64,000 bases of DNA. It comes from Tubulanus polymorphus. Taxonomy: Eukaryota > Nemertea > Palaeonemertea > Tubulaniformes > Tubulanidae. Positions within the stretch are counted from its first letter, which is position 1; every line of letters begins with the position of its first letter. A model generated the notes under the pieces. The model had not been told where the DNA came from. It did no database searches and worked only from the letters and a program-made list of their open reading frames with translations. Positions 35,907 through 48,293 of the stretch are shown here, piece after piece. A program made the translations under genes and the position numbers. The stretch lies in contig NC_134028.1 of NCBI RefSeq assembly GCF_964204645.1, positions 8,101,001-8,165,000 of the forward strand. Reading direction: 5' to 3'.

Positions 35907-37485
35907 TCTTCCTCTACCTGTCGAACAGATGAATGAAATTGAGTTAAGTCGTTGTTACACGGTGAAAAATCACAGTGAATTTAGCCTAATAACTTAAAGG
36001 TTAACTAAGATACGATTGAATTGTCGTAACTTATTCAAGTCTGCAATTTTTCTTATCTGGAAACTTTTCGACCCTGAAAAATTGATAGCAGACTGATCAT
36101 AGGACGAATTGCAAGGATAGGACAAGTTATATTTCCTACAACTGTTCTCATATAGGCTTTGGTTAGTGATTATAGACTGTAGACTTAGAAAGGTTTCCTT
36201 TGTAGTAGACAATGCAATAAAGACAAGGTCATTCTCATAGGGATAGCGGTTATCATCAAGAGTCGACCAATATATCATACAAGCCGCCTTTGGGCCGAGA
36301 CTGTGCTGTGGGCCGTGTGCTGTCAGTGTCACCACACAGTCTAATCCATTTATTCAATTGTACTAAAATGTGGCCACATTCAGTTTATGAAAAGAATCAT
36401 TATTGCATTTCAATGGTTATAGAAACAATATAGAACAGAAATAACGCTTATTCTGTCAATATCACTTCACCAAATGCTAGATCTAGTAGTTTCACAAACT
36501 CATCATAGGTCAATAAATAGATTTAAATTGAATTTCAGTTTTTCGAATATGCCTATTTTCACATTTTATTTGCTGATTGACAATGGAAAATGTACAATCT
36601 TGTGGATCCCATCGCAGATTATAAAAGATTATCAGAGCATTGATTGTTTGTATAAAACAGCTGAATACAAAAAACACACTTTGAAGACGACACCTAACCG
36701 GTGTTTTTCTATCCACGCAATCAATTCAATTCAACCAACCGGAAAGTGGCGCCATCATGCAATAACGGATAGCTCCGAGAATATCAAAATCTGTGCATCC
36801 ATATCTCGGCAGTGCTCAAACCGGAGAATATCCGTGTTGTTGCAGGAGCCGCGAAATATCCATGGGAATTATTCAATTTAATCGTTAAAACACTTTATCA
36901 AACGCACTATTCGACGAAATAGATTACCTTTATAAAACAAATTAAAACTTTTGACTCAACGAGAGAAATCCCACAATAACGAAGCAAAGATTGAAAACTA
37001 TATCAGACATTTGAGGAGCGACGTTTCGGCTAACAAGTGTTAGCCAACATTTCGAATTGTCGAAGTTATCAGTGATAAAACACTGATGCGACGTCACCTT
37101 TATACACCCGGCATATGGAATAAACAGTGATCGAAAACTAATAGCAAACAATTTGAATCCCCACTGCTCCTATGCTGCGATGATGCCGCCATGAAAATAA
37201 ACTGGTCGTTTTCAGACCATTGAATGCAACGAAGTTAAGTTGTTTACCATTTACTGACAGTTTACGTAATAAAAGAACTACTGAAGGGGCTGGCCTACTT
37301 TCTAAATAAAGTATATCGCTCCGCTGAGATGGAGTGTTTTACTGTATTCGGGAATCCGTCGATTCTTTTAAACGCATACCTCAAAACACCTTTTTAGGAA
37401 AGCTTTTGACCATTAATTGAATAATGTCTACAGTCAGTGTTTTTATTTTCTTGTTTTGCAATGGCATTTTGATAATTTCAGGTCG

Positions 37486-37632
37486 ATAACTGCAGAAGAT
37501 TAAATTCGCGTCAGAGCAGGATGATTTGCAGAAGCTAAATTCGCTTCTCAGAGCAGGTCGTTATCCGCAGAAGCTAAATTCGCTTCTCAGGGCAGGTCGC
37601 TATCTGCAGAAGCTAAATTCGCCTCTTAGGGT
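37486..37632. repeat. Minisatellite, about 39-bp unit, 4 imperfect copies
   Basis: The unit contains GCAGAAGCTAAATTCGCTTC and then TCAG(A/G)GCAGG. Four diverged copies run head to tail. Non-coding. Confidence 0.8.
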
Positions 37633-38138
37633 GAATTAGATCATCGGCTAGAATGGATTAAAAAACCAAAGGTTAGTTCAACTGCCAGTCCTTTCTGGAC
37701 TCCTAACAGGTATCTTCCAAAAAATGACTTAGCTAGGCCACTCGGCCTGAAATGCTCTCAGAAGTCAAAAGTTCGAATAGACAGTACCGTACCGCCGGGC
37801 CGCATACGCGAAACGCCTCAAGTTTCTCAATCATCCTTATTCCCCCCCCCCCCCCCAAAAAAAAGTCATACAATAATCGGGTTTTTTTAAATATGAATGT
37901 TACGAGGCACTCAGTGTAATTCATTCAATATTTGATTATATTTGAAATCAGCAAGGGCCGACAAGGCTCCGAGAGGGACCGATTATTCATAATATCGACG
38001 AGAAAAGGTATCCTTTCTCGCATCGAATTCTAACGATGTATTGTTGCAATCGGAGCCGTTCGATCTGGGCCATCGTCAGAGAGAAACCGCCCTGTCGAAT
38101 TCCTCGATAGACTGGTGCTTGTCCAATCCTATCTAGTC

Positions 38139-38470
38139 TAAGACGCATTTGTTTGAAACTGGTTTGCACAAACCGAAACGGTTTGTGGGAAAATTGTCTT
38201 AGTTCATGCCGGTTTACAAACCAGTTTCCATAAACTAGCGTCTTTGTTTAGGCGTAAACCTAAACGGTTTGCGCAAGCCGACTAAACCGCTTTGCGAGCG
38301 GATTGTAACATCAAACCGACTTTTCAACATGGCCGTAAGGAGATTTCTGCGGTCAGCTGACTCTTTTCGTTCTGTCGCATTTGTTCACTCGACAGCAAAC
38401 CGGTATATGACGCAATAGTAAACCGATGTAAACCGGTTAGTGCAAACCGATTTCAAGCAAATGCACCTAA
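38139..38470. mobile_element. TIR element with repeated AAACCGGTTTG motifs, about 332 bp
   Basis: The left TIR (TAAGACGCATTTGTTTGAAA) matches the reverse complement of the right end (TTAGGTGCATTTGCTTGAAA) over about 37 bp. The inside has many sub-terminal copies of AAACCGGTTTG variants in both orientations. Non-coding, so a non-autonomous cut-and-paste-type element; superfamily not assigned. Confidence 0.7.
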
Positions 38471-39348
38471 AATCTGACGCGAGTGTACGACTTTTTTTGT
38501 TTGGTAAATAAAAGTTATCAGGATAGATAAACTAGAATCAACTAGGATATAGAATAAACAATTTAATCTTCATGTTACGGATGAAACTCCAGGGCCGAAA
38601 TACCCAATTCTTTTTCGGATCCAAGCTCCAGGGTCGAACTAAAACCCATAAAACTAACGACGACTCCAGACGTATAATATTACAAAGCACGTACATTTAT
38701 TAAAGTACTGTGGCTGGGACTCACTGTGGTCAGTCAACAGATATTTATATAGGTACAGTTTATAGGGGTAAGTCAAGTATAAACACTGAATCATTCACAC
38801 TTATAACAGACTGAAGTCAGTATACCGTATAAACACTATACATACCATAACTATTCAATAACTGGGTAACACAACTGGGTAACATTCAACTAATCAACAA
38901 ATCCACCAAAAGTTATCGAAACGAGATGAATCTTATTTAGAAAGCTCAAAATTGGAAGAAACCCTATCTTAAAATTAGTTTGTGGCCCATACCAAAGTTC
39001 CGAATCAATAATGGCTGTGGATTGACCGTTGGGCTGCTCCAGGCTGACGGGGAGGGGGGCTGAGTCCCATGTGCGCGCAGCGTTGAGATTTGTCACAAAA
39101 TAGCCAACTGGTGGATTTGGAAGGAACGTCGCGTCTGTTTTATTGGTCGTGAAATGAATAGTTCTTAGCTTGAAATTTGATCGTACCAAGCCTGATACTG
39201 CAAACTCGTTCTAAAGACTATACAGCTCCGTATATACCGGTCTCCACCACTTGCCAAAGGCAGTCAATAAGGAAAGATTTGAAATTTACAATCCCATCAA
39301 GGAAGATTGAGAGAGGATGATCACGTGAGTTCGGAACGCACGGTGAAT

Positions 39349-40293
39349 TCAACGATTGATGCACATAATTTTCATGCAGAAATATTCACGTATTTCTCGT
39401 CCGAGTAAAAGATAGATGTAAAAATTGATGGAGTAATTACACAAATGGAATCGTGTGAAAATGTCTAAGAGAAATTCTTTCTGTCCAATAGATATCGGTA
39501 AAAATGAAGTGAATGATGTTGGTAGTGTGAACATTGCAAATGCGAGTGAAACTGTTACGAGCATTATTGTTGTACGTTTTGATTTGGTAGTTTTCTGTTC
39601 AGACGAAACCAATTTTGAACCTCTGAACAATTGAATTATTATAACAGAATTTGAAGTGATTATCAAAGTTAAAGGTATAATATAAACGTAGGCGACATAA
39701 GTGATGAAAATTACGAATTGGTCAGATAGCTCGTAGTAACATCCGAGAAGCCGGTCGGAAATGTTCAGTATTGTGACTGGATGAACCCCTGTTAACAAGG
39801 CGTTCATTGTAAAAATACAAACAATGACGCATCGGGCGAATCTCGGTGTACATATCAAACGAGATGTGAACGGGAAGAACACAACTGCCGCACGTTCGAG
39901 AGATATTGCTACTACTAACCACGAACTATTGGCTCCAGCAAATCCCATCATGAATTCATAGGTTTTACAACTGATCAGTGAATCTATCACGAATATCGGA
40001 CCGGTGTTTAGACGCAAGAGAACAAACTGTAAAACAGGCATCAGCGTAAAACTGATACAAACTAGAAAGTCACTGAGAGACAAAACGATCAGATAGTTAG
40101 CGTAAGACAAACTGCGGAATCTGCGACTTATCATTATCAGGAAAGTAGCAGAATTTCCGAAGGCTCCTAACAAGAACACGATAGGTAGAACAACCAGTGA
40201 TACCATACGGTGGATACCGAGCTCATTTTCGACAGACATCAGAACGATGTAACTGCTGTAAGGTCGACCGAAATGCGCCCGAGTAAGATTCAT
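39349..40293 (-). CDS. Rhodopsin-family (class A) G-protein-coupled receptor, orphan
   Basis: Intronless, 314 residues, seven hydrophobic segments. Class A landmarks: TM1 GN (N47), TM2 LSLSD (D75), a Cys109-Cys185 pair linking TM3 to the second extracellular loop, LERA in place of E/DRY at 132-135, a Ser/Thr/Lys-rich third loop (about 226-242), and NFYIY (290-294) in place of NPxxY. The TM6 CWxP motif is reduced to TLPTS. N-linked sequons (NLT at 2, NIS at 177) fit an extracellular N-terminus and loop. The short tail ends in basic residues and Cys. It resembles divergent peptide-receptor-like GPCRs expanded in lophotrochozoans, but the ligand cannot be inferred. The start Met at 40293 is the first in frame. 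Confidence 0.85.
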   Translation of the reverse strand: MNLTRAHFGRPYSSYIVLMSVENELGIHRMVSLVVLPIVFLLGAFGNSATFLIMISRRFRSLSYANYLIVLSLSDFLVCISFTLMPVLQFVLLRLNTGPIFVIDSLISCKTYEFMMGFAGANSSWLVVAISLERAAVVFFPFTSRLICTPRFARCVIVCIFTMNALLTGVHPVTILNISDRLLGCYYELSDQFVIFITYVAYVYIIPLTLIITSNSVIIIQLFRGSKLVSSEQKTTKSKRTTIMLVTVSLAFAMFTLPTSFTSFLPISIGQKEFLLDIFTRFHLCNYSINFYIYLLLGREIREYFCMKIMCINR

Positions 40294-41160
40294 TGTGATT
40301 CACACAACAGACCTACTGACGCACAGTAGTCTACTTATGAATATCATAAAATCAATAGATAAAATAAATTCACGCAGATAATGTATTTTACCCGTAAAAG
40401 CTTTTAATTCTTTTTATAAAAGCTATTTATTTTTAAGAGCACGATCATAATGTATGTAAGTGAAGAATCTACAAATCAATTCAAAAACATCTTAAGTAAT
40501 ATTCTGAGTGTTCCTGAATGACTAGAGAATAACCAGGATGTCCAGAGTTCAAACCCCGTCCTAGCGATAGGGATAGTGTAGCTGTGATATCGCAGGTTTA
40601 TTGATACTAACTCGTAAGTTTTCTGGATGCTGGCTAGAGGATAGAACGGGGGTCCCAGGTTTGAACGCGATTTATTGATAATATTGATAATTCCGTAAAA
40701 CCCGCATTCACGTGTCTCTGAGATCTTAAGCTGCCCGACATGGTAGTTATGATATATACCCTGCTGCTTTACAACGACTCTAATTCTTTAAGAGGGTTCC
40801 TTAAAACAGCCTACCAGGGCAGCTGGGCACTAAAAACAAAGTATACTAGACACATATTACCGGAATCAACCCTCATCTGTAAACTTTCGAAAATAGACTT
40901 ATCTGATAAGTTAAATACTGGTTTTTCTCCACATAATTATCATCCCTTATCATCTAGACATATCAATTCTCTATTAGGTTTTGGTTAATGTCACAATGTG
41001 TCATTCTGCTATCTCCATCCACCACTACTTAGTTACATGATATATAGGGGCCTTCTGATCCGTTTAGAATTTGGTGGTTTCTATGGTGTACCCCTTGTTG
41101 CTCAAGCTGATGTCCTGTAAGTTGATATGCCTTATCATTGATAAATTTCGAATTTTCAAA

Positions 41161-41192
41161 CTGGCCTTACTGTCATGTGCCAGTAAGGCCAG
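41161..41192. repeat. 12-bp inverted repeat
   Basis: CTGGCCTTACTG and its exact complement flank an 8-nt loop. Function unknown; probably a foldback remnant. Confidence 0.7.
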
Positions 41193-42772
41193 TAGGAAAA
41201 TTCCCGATAAGAATTATCCGGAAAACCAGGTGAGATGTGCGTAGGATGTCTACCCAAGCCTCATCTTGCTAAGGCTACCTGTAAGACAAGCCTGCGTTGA
41301 ATTATCTTTCAGAACGAATGTTAATGGCCGGGTAAATAGGTCCGCGATTAGAGCAAAGTAAAGTGAACTCTGATCTTCGTCACAATTCAACAAATGGGAA
41401 AAACTATTTACTTGCGATAAATTACATATATAGTTCATATATAGAGAGGTTGATGCGCATGCATGAAGTGAAGACGCATTTTATCGTAGATTTCCTTTTT
41501 ACTCGGTTGTTTATGTAGTTTCAAGGCTAGGATCGCACGGATTTGTGATTATACGATTATCTAGTGTAAATATGTATGGCGCAGGGATTATGCGATATTA
41601 GTGCGGTATCCGATAAAGGATGTAGATGACCCATAGTTTTGAAAATATCTGCATACATGTATCTGCGTTTAATTTCCCGCTCTTCGAGTCAGTTGACTTT
41701 ACTTGGAACGGTACGAACCGAATTTACTTCCGTATTTTACTTCCGTGATCCTCTGTGATTCCGAGTTCGTTAGTTTGTGAACCGAGTTTGTGTTGAAATA
41801 GCCCGCAAGGTAAAACCAATTCAGTGTTGTATATGATATGCTGTAAGCTGTAAGTGTATTGTCTCGTCTAATCACTGTATGTCTGTTTTTATGTGTCTTG
41901 TGTCTCGTGTGTGTCGGCTGTCAACTGGACTTAATGGGCTTAATTACGGCTTAATAGGGAATATCGAGCCTGTTCCGAGGACGATGTGAAGAAGCTGTCC
42001 CTTTCGTTGTAGCTTTAGAATAGTCAATTCAATGGGACAGAAGAGTTTGTCAAATTCAAGTGTCATGGCCCAACAATATGGCGATGACCAGAGTACGAAT
42101 AACAGTACTCGGACGCTCCTCAATACTGCAACCCTGGCGGTACATCTACCACAATCCACACCACCAATCGACCACTGTCAATGTGCCTATGATTAAGAGG
42201 CACATTGCTTGATACTAATGTTTGATAAATTTTACTAATGTTTGATGGTAATGACAACAGGCCCATTAGGCTTAGCTTCAACTCATTGCTAGACGTATCG
42301 GCCCCACTCCGCGCGGTTCCGCCGCAAACATGGCCAAACACAAACATGGCCACTCTCTCAATTTTCAATGATAGAAATCGTGTGTGCATTTCAATTATTT
42401 CGGCTGTTAGGGTTTTAAGGCACAATATAAGTTGATGATGTGATATGGCGATGTTAATTAATGATAATTCCGCAGTGAAGCTAGTCACGAACGGTGCCGA
42501 TTGAGTGTACAGCTGCCAAAAACACTGAAATGTGCGTAGTTGCGTAACTATTTGCAGTGAATTGCAGACGAAACATGAAGCCTTAACGGCCGTTTAAAAA
42601 AAAATTATACCAATCGCAATTGTAAAATAAAAATGAGATAGAACCTAAGTTAAAATTCTTGCCATTTCTAAAATGTTATTACTAATTTTTAGTCAGTGCC
42701 GAACGTTTAGTTTTCCAACAATAATGAGGGGTGGTAGGTAGTCATGCAATTCAAGTCATTATTTATTACACG

Positions 42773-43132
42773 TTACTTCCGTGTTGTTGAAAATCTCGCG
42801 AGTCCTGGACCAAACCCCATTGAACAATGTGATCTGTGTGCTGGCCACAAATGCACACAGATCACACTACAATACCCATTACAAACTCCAGTACCCACAG
42901 CTTTCATATATCCATCCAAATATTTAGAGTGTCTTTCTTCCTGGATACACCCCGATACATAATTGAGAATATCCCGTACAGTCAAGGAAACACAGTTCAG
43001 CGGTTGACTCATAGCTGGCAGACATGAATGAGGACCGGTGAAAAAAATCTTTATTTCGCTGAATAACAAGTTTTGAAAAGGGGCAAAACACAGGAGGAAG
43101 GAGCCCAACAAAAACCCCCGCGTCAGCATCAT
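42773..43132 (-). CDS. Candidate small secreted Cys-rich protein (doubtful)
   Basis: A 119-codon frame starts MMLTRGFLLGSFLLCFAPF, which looks like a signal peptide, and carries seven cysteines in its remaining ~100 residues. There is no family I recognise and no introns are needed. Against it: part of the frame (42828-42866) is a 14-bp inverted repeat coding for CVHLWPAHRSHC, AT-rich context surrounds it, and chance frames of this length occur. A short stretch (EIKIFFTGPHS) resembles a copper monooxygenase motif in the gene at 58.4 kb, probably by chance. Treat as hypothetical. Confidence 0.25.
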   Translation of the reverse strand: MMLTRGFLLGSFLLCFAPFQNLLFSEIKIFFTGPHSCLPAMSQPLNCVSLTVRDILNYVSGCIQEERHSKYLDGYMKAVGTGVCNGYCSVICVHLWPAHRSHCSMGFGPGLARFSTTRK

Positions 43133-44415
43133 TGATATGTAAACGTATGGGCGCTATAAATAGAAATGAAAAATTGTTTATTGTCGGGGGTTAAAACTTG
43201 ATTTGGCTGGTACTAATACGTCAATGTATTACATATATCTACCGGTATGTCTATTTTGAAATTCATAAGAGAGGCGTTCCGTATTTTGAAAATTGTTGGC
43301 CAGAAACGAGGCTGGTGGTATATCGGAGGGCGGTGTATCGAGACATGACTGCATATAAAAAGGCCCTACAAGAAAATTGTTCTATTTCAACGGAATTCGA
43401 ACCCAATGATGACTGCCACTGTCGGGCATAGAAAAGCTATTTGAAATATTTTCGTGTTCGAAAACAAATCTGTGTTGTAAACGTACATTTTTTTTTTCTA
43501 AATTCACCGATATGATACCGAGTTCATAATTCTCCAACGCTACGAAACATGAAATAAAATACCCAGAAGACTCTAGATACATGTATTAAACTACATTCGA
43601 TCTAGACTAACAAAGTGCTGAAGCTATTACCGGTATTATGAACTGAAGCCCTCCATTAATACTGAGTAACATATAACTGGTATATAGTGATACGAAGAAA
43701 ATAATTAGCCATTAAATTCTCTATTTGATGTTAGAATTGAATAGATATCTATTTATCGCTCTAGACACTGATCATAATGTTGACGTACTGTACGTCCTGG
43801 AACTGGCTAATACAAAGAAAAATATTTCGAACGTAATCAGTTTTCTATCTCTCGATCCAGAGTCTGACAGGATTCCAAGGGATTTCGGTGGTCTAAATGC
43901 ACTCATGTGGGATGAAGCATGCATTTATGGATGACCCTATTATTTCTGATATTTAGTATACATACTAAATATCTACTAAATATCTACGTGGATACGAATT
44001 CAAATTACAGTAAAGCCGTGATTAGTTGATAAGAGGTTGCGTATTTCATGAAAAACAGTTCTTCAATATGTATTTAATCATGACTCCTTATACTGTCATT
44101 ACAGAAGAAGCTGAAAAGGATTCATCTCACACCTGTAAATGTAAACATCGTCGCGATTACGTCAGTGGATTTATGTGCGGAGAATGCAATAAAGGAAGAG
44201 CTACGTACGTGTGTATTTTAGGACAGTATCGAAGACGCACCAACCACACTTTTTTAACTGCAACAAACAGGGGTCAAGGCTCCTAGGCCGTGGAACCAAA
44301 ATTGACACACATTGCACACGATATAAGATAGATCGGTTGAGAGAAAATTCTTTGGAAAACAGTACGATTTTTAATAAACGTTTGTAAAGCGGGTAGATGT
44401 TTTGAGGTGACCAAG

Positions 44416-47400
44416 ATGCATTCAGCAGCGATTAACACTAGAAGAGTTACTCGTTGGGCGTTCTTCGTTATATTAGCCACAATAGCTGTTGTCAAATATT
44501 CGTTTTATGCGATTTCGTACAGTCTTGTACAGATCTTTGTCAACGAAATGGGTTTCGACTCTCCTCACGCTGTCTTCTACAGCCTTATGCTTGGAGGTAC
44601 GTAATGTACAGATTTAAAATCATTATCCCATCGTTATGCTATATCGTTATAAGACAAGAGCACTAATTTAACTTATAAGAGCCATTAGCAACTTGTGATG
44701 AATTAAAAAGAAAAAATAGTAATAACCACACTTTCAATGTTACAGATTGATTAAAAACTTAGATCTTCAATGATTAGATTTATCTCCCGATTCCTCTAGG
44801 TTCATGCTATATATTTTCCATGGTTGGTGGTTGCTTGGGTCAATCTCTGATCAATTATCACAGAGTTGTTTGCGCAGGCCTGTTTGCGCAACTCGTCGGT
44901 AAGTTAAGACTTAGTCAATATCGTCAAATCAGGTTGAAAACAATTGATTTCGTTCGTTCGTTCGTTCGTTCGTTCGTTCGTTCGTTCGTTCGTTCGTTCG
45001 TTCGTTCGTTCGTTCGTTCGTTCGTTCGTTCGTTCGTTCGTTCGTTCGTTCGTTCGTTCGTTCGTTCAAAATTTCATACATTTCTGGTTTAAGGAGCTGG
45101 CTTTCTATTGGGTTTGGGTATTTGTATCGACGATCAGTCCGCAGTAAGTATCATCAGTAGCGTAATTATCTTAATTCAACTGCGTCAGATATGATGCTGC
45201 TAAAATAAAATTATGAAGAAATCAGGGTTCGGCTGTCACTCTGACCGATTTTGAACACAAAGTGTGGCTTTCAATACATATAACGTGCCGGTAGGTAGGA
45301 TGTAAAAGATGTTTTTATCTTATATACAGAATGCAAATCTGAAAAAGGCTTTATTTTACACTTTCGCGATCTTTGAAGCAATATGTATGACGTTAGTAAA
45401 CGCCGCTCTTCCGGTATTAGGGGCAAAGCAAGTCGAACACAAAGGTGAAGTTGCAATACACGATTTCTTTGCATGGTAAGAAACTATGGATTAGATATAT
45501 TTCGTTCGCTTATCAATTCGGTAATCGTTTGAATCTGAAAAATAGGTATTATTTTGCGACGAATGTTGGGTCGTGCCTGGCAGAGGTGTTTCGCGATCTA
45601 TACCGAACTTCCCAAATGACTGCGATGGAAGTGATGAGCATTCCGATGGGAATAATGGCATTCCTAAATATTCCGTTGTTTATATCGGGCCGTGCTGTCT
45701 TAAAGATTCCCAAAATAGAACGTAAGAACGAATTGCACGTACCGTAAACCCGTTATCATATCTGTACGAATTTAATCGATTCATATATAATACTGGTCAT
45801 CATTTTTGGGAATTGTATAGCATTTTGTATTCTCGAATGTAATTTTTTTTATTTAGTTGATCAAATTTTCAAACGTAGTTGATTAGCGATTACGTATTGA
45901 AAATTCTGAATTACTTTTTTTGTAGGGGAAGCACTGGATGATTTGTTTAGTTGCCGGAATAAACTCGTTCTGAAACATATCTATCACGTGACCTTAGTTA
46001 TATCGTCTGTGGTTATGACGTCATATATTATCTTCTCACAGGTATTTACTACGATTAGAGCTCGTTGGTCTAAAAAAACCCTGATAACCTGTTAAGTCGG
46101 GAAAACCCCCTTAGTTTGGAAAGACGATGCATTTAATGATATAAGGTAACTGGGCCAAGGATATTGACGGCGTTCACACGAGATGCTGAGCTTACGAAGT
46201 ACCGCACTTACCGCGCTGTTGCGAGTTGCGTTCACACGTGATTCGGCGCTTAGTAAGCCAGCTTTTGATAGTTATGCGGATATTGAATATGATTTCAAGA
46301 TAGACACTCGTTTTTGCATAGTAAACGCATTATACGAAAATAGACCACGGAACGTGAGTGAGTTTGTAGCAAATGTAACCTGAATATTATCGGTGACGAT
46401 ATCATTTTATACTTGAATGCGACTATTTCAACGATATTATGAATTTGTAACAGATACAAAATCGATGCAAATCCTTTTTGAATTAGGACTGCTATGCACA
46501 AATTTGCCAGCTTTGATATTGATATCATTTCATTATGAACGAAAAAATTTTATTTCTTCTTTGGAACAATGAACTAAGCTTGAAACTTAGAAGTTATTCC
46601 ACAGATATTTTTCCATTATTTCAGTGCATTGCAACGTACGCTAGTGAATTAGAAGTATTGGGCAACACGACCACCAGTGGAGCGTTTATTCCACCATATA
46701 TTGGACCAGTAGCGAACAACTCGGCTATAATCATAGGTACTGGTATAAGCTTCCCGCACTCGTTCTATCCACCAGAGCCTTTGATATTCTAAGATAAATC
46801 CAACGCAATGGTCTTAAAATTGTAGGGATACCGATCTATCTATTCATCGGAAAACATTTGAAAAAACGTGGAAGACGACTTCCTCGACCATTAGCCAGAT
46901 TCGGTAAGCGATAAGTATCTGCTATGAAATTTGGAAATTTTGCCAGCTGCGTATCCGCAATTTTTATAATAATTTATACTTTTGATAAGCAATTGGACAG
47001 ATAATCGCTGTCGTTGGAGTGATGTGCGCCGCTGTACTCGAGTATGTTCGATTTTGGAGAATCCAGCAGGGGCAGCCGCCTCCTGACCTTCTCTGGCAAA
47101 TACCCCAATACTTCATCGAAGGGGTTTCTGAAATATTCGTTTTCGTTTCTGGTAAGTCCATAATCAATATTCACGAAATCGTCCACGTTAAGCCTGTTTT
47201 ACGCTGGACTAGTGTAGAACGAATCTTGTCATTTCAGGTTATGAGTTTATCTATAATGAAAGTCCTCCAGGGCTGCACGGCTTTCTGATGGGACTTTTCT
47301 TTTGTTCGTGGGGACTCGGGTCGTGGGTGAGCGCGTTGCTTGCTTTTCTGATGAATATGAAGGCCACAAATAACAGTTCGGCCGCATCAGGTTAGAGTTT

Positions 47401-48118
47401 CTGGACATCGTTTTTAGAAATTTATTTCAGAAATAAATTACGACAACGTGTACAATGTGACAATCAATACATAATGTTTTTAAACTAGACTGAGGTTTCA
47501 GAATGATGCAGGGCTCGAATGCACTGAAACCCTGAAAGGGAATATAGAATGTAAAATTTAGTAGTTGGTTAATAAAGAACTACTGTTCAAAACTTAATGC
47601 GATAAATACAGATATTTGGGAATACAATAGATGAAAAATTAATGGCGAGAAAAGACATTCATGAAATTTGCAGTGAAGCTGCAGCTACATGTGGTTGTAA
47701 TCTCTCGTACGACAAGTGGACTAGTTTCGACGATTTCGAAAAAAATATAAGATTATTACCTATTACCCTATTTCGGCCTCATTCTCAAAGAATCTATACA
47801 CAAACGTTTTTTTTTCTTATTATGTAGAAATTGTTTTAACGCTCACATATTTCCTTATTTCCTTGGGGATTGATATTTTATCAAATGCTGTCGTCGATTA
47901 TTATTTCAGGCGATTGGTACCCAACCGATTTGAAACACGGCCACATGGGCCGCTATTTCTTTTTGCTGGCTGGCATTGGTACGTTAGCGTGCATCATGCT
48001 GTTGGCATTCTCACGAAAATACGTTTACCTGAGGGACAAAAACCTGCAAGGAGAATACGAAAGAATCCTACGTTCGGCCAATGACTCGGACACTATTCCT
48101 AGCGACGATAGCACGTGA
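44416..48118 (+). CDS. SLC15 / proton-dependent oligopeptide transporter (POT) family member, divergent
   Basis: Multipass membrane transporter most like the peptide/histidine transporters (SLC15A3/A4 type). Exons: 44416-44596, 44800-44898, 45094-45143, 45330-45475, 45546-45721, 45926-46041, 46625-46736, 46826-46903, 46990-47151, 47238-47390, 47910-48118. All phases agree and total 493 residues, against roughly 570-580 in vertebrate SLC15A4. The POT signature is clear in exons 4-5 (DFFAWYYFATNVGS) and exons 9-10 (IPQYFIEGVSEIF, then GYEFIYNESPPGLHGFLMGL). The TM1 motif ExxERFxYY, needed for proton coupling in the family, is degenerate here (around AVVKYSFYAI). Exon 9 uses the acceptor at 46989, chosen to keep phase and restore an AIGQ start. 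The acidic/Ser C-terminus follows the last TM. The start Met could be internal if an upstream exon exists. It is convergent with PLA2, with 338 bp between stop codons. Confidence 0.88.
44949..45067. repeat. (CGTT)n microsatellite in SLC15-like intron 2
   Basis: About 29 units of CGTT/TTCG fill most of the 195-nt intron (44899-45093) and end 26 nt before the exon 3 acceptor. The repeat is open in several frames (poly Val-Arg-Ser-Phe), which are artefacts. It takes the place of a normal polypyrimidine tract apart from the final TTTCTGGTTTAAG. Confidence 0.95.
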
Positions 48119-48287
48119 TACCTCCACCATCCGTAACGTCGAGGTGCATTTTCTCGTCAGTAATCGGACGCAATGCAGCAATTCGGGGGATAATTTGGCG
48201 ATGTGTATGCAAAATTCGGGCTCTGTCAAGTAAAATCCGTCAATACATCGTCTTCCACTTGAAAAATCAATGGAGATGAAAACGTGG

Positions 48288-48293
48288 TTTATT
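48288..48293 (-). terminator. Candidate PLA2 polyadenylation signal
   Basis: An AATAAA on the minus strand about 165 nt downstream of the PLA2 stop codon. It lies inside the 338-bp gap to the convergent SLC15-like gene, so the two 3'UTRs may overlap. Confidence 0.4.

Larger units (their letters stand above)
35907..39348. other. Intergenic stretch with minisatellite and TIR element
   Basis: No supported gene between DPM3 and the GPCR. It contains the minisatellite at 37486-37632, a poly-C run near 37841-37856 and the TIR element at 38139-38470. A 99-codon minus-strand frame at 38890-39189, just downstream of the GPCR, has no recognisable features. Confidence 0.5.
40294..44415. other. Intergenic stretch; no firm gene
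   Basis: Between the GPCR and the SLC15-like gene I see tRNA/SINE-like phrases (GAGTTCAAACCCC near 40550; an inverted GTTTGAACGC near 40660), hairpins at 41161-41192 and 42828-42866, and one candidate secreted-protein frame (42773-43132, listed separately). Frames at 43198-43431 and 44026-44286 have Cys pairs but no recognised family or splice partners. Confidence 0.5.

Noticed and set aside
38890..39189. 99-codon minus-strand frame downstream of the GPCR
   Set aside because: No signal peptide, domain or splice context; not supported as a gene.
42900..43060. Similarity of EIKIFFTGPHS to the copper monooxygenase HxH motif region
   Set aside because: The match is 9-11 residues only, the second His is lost, and no other domain pieces are nearby; likely chance.
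44820..45147. Open frames with repeated Val-Arg-Ser-Phe
   Set aside because: They arise from the (CGTT)n repeat in SLC15-like intron 2; the true exons flank it with consistent phases.
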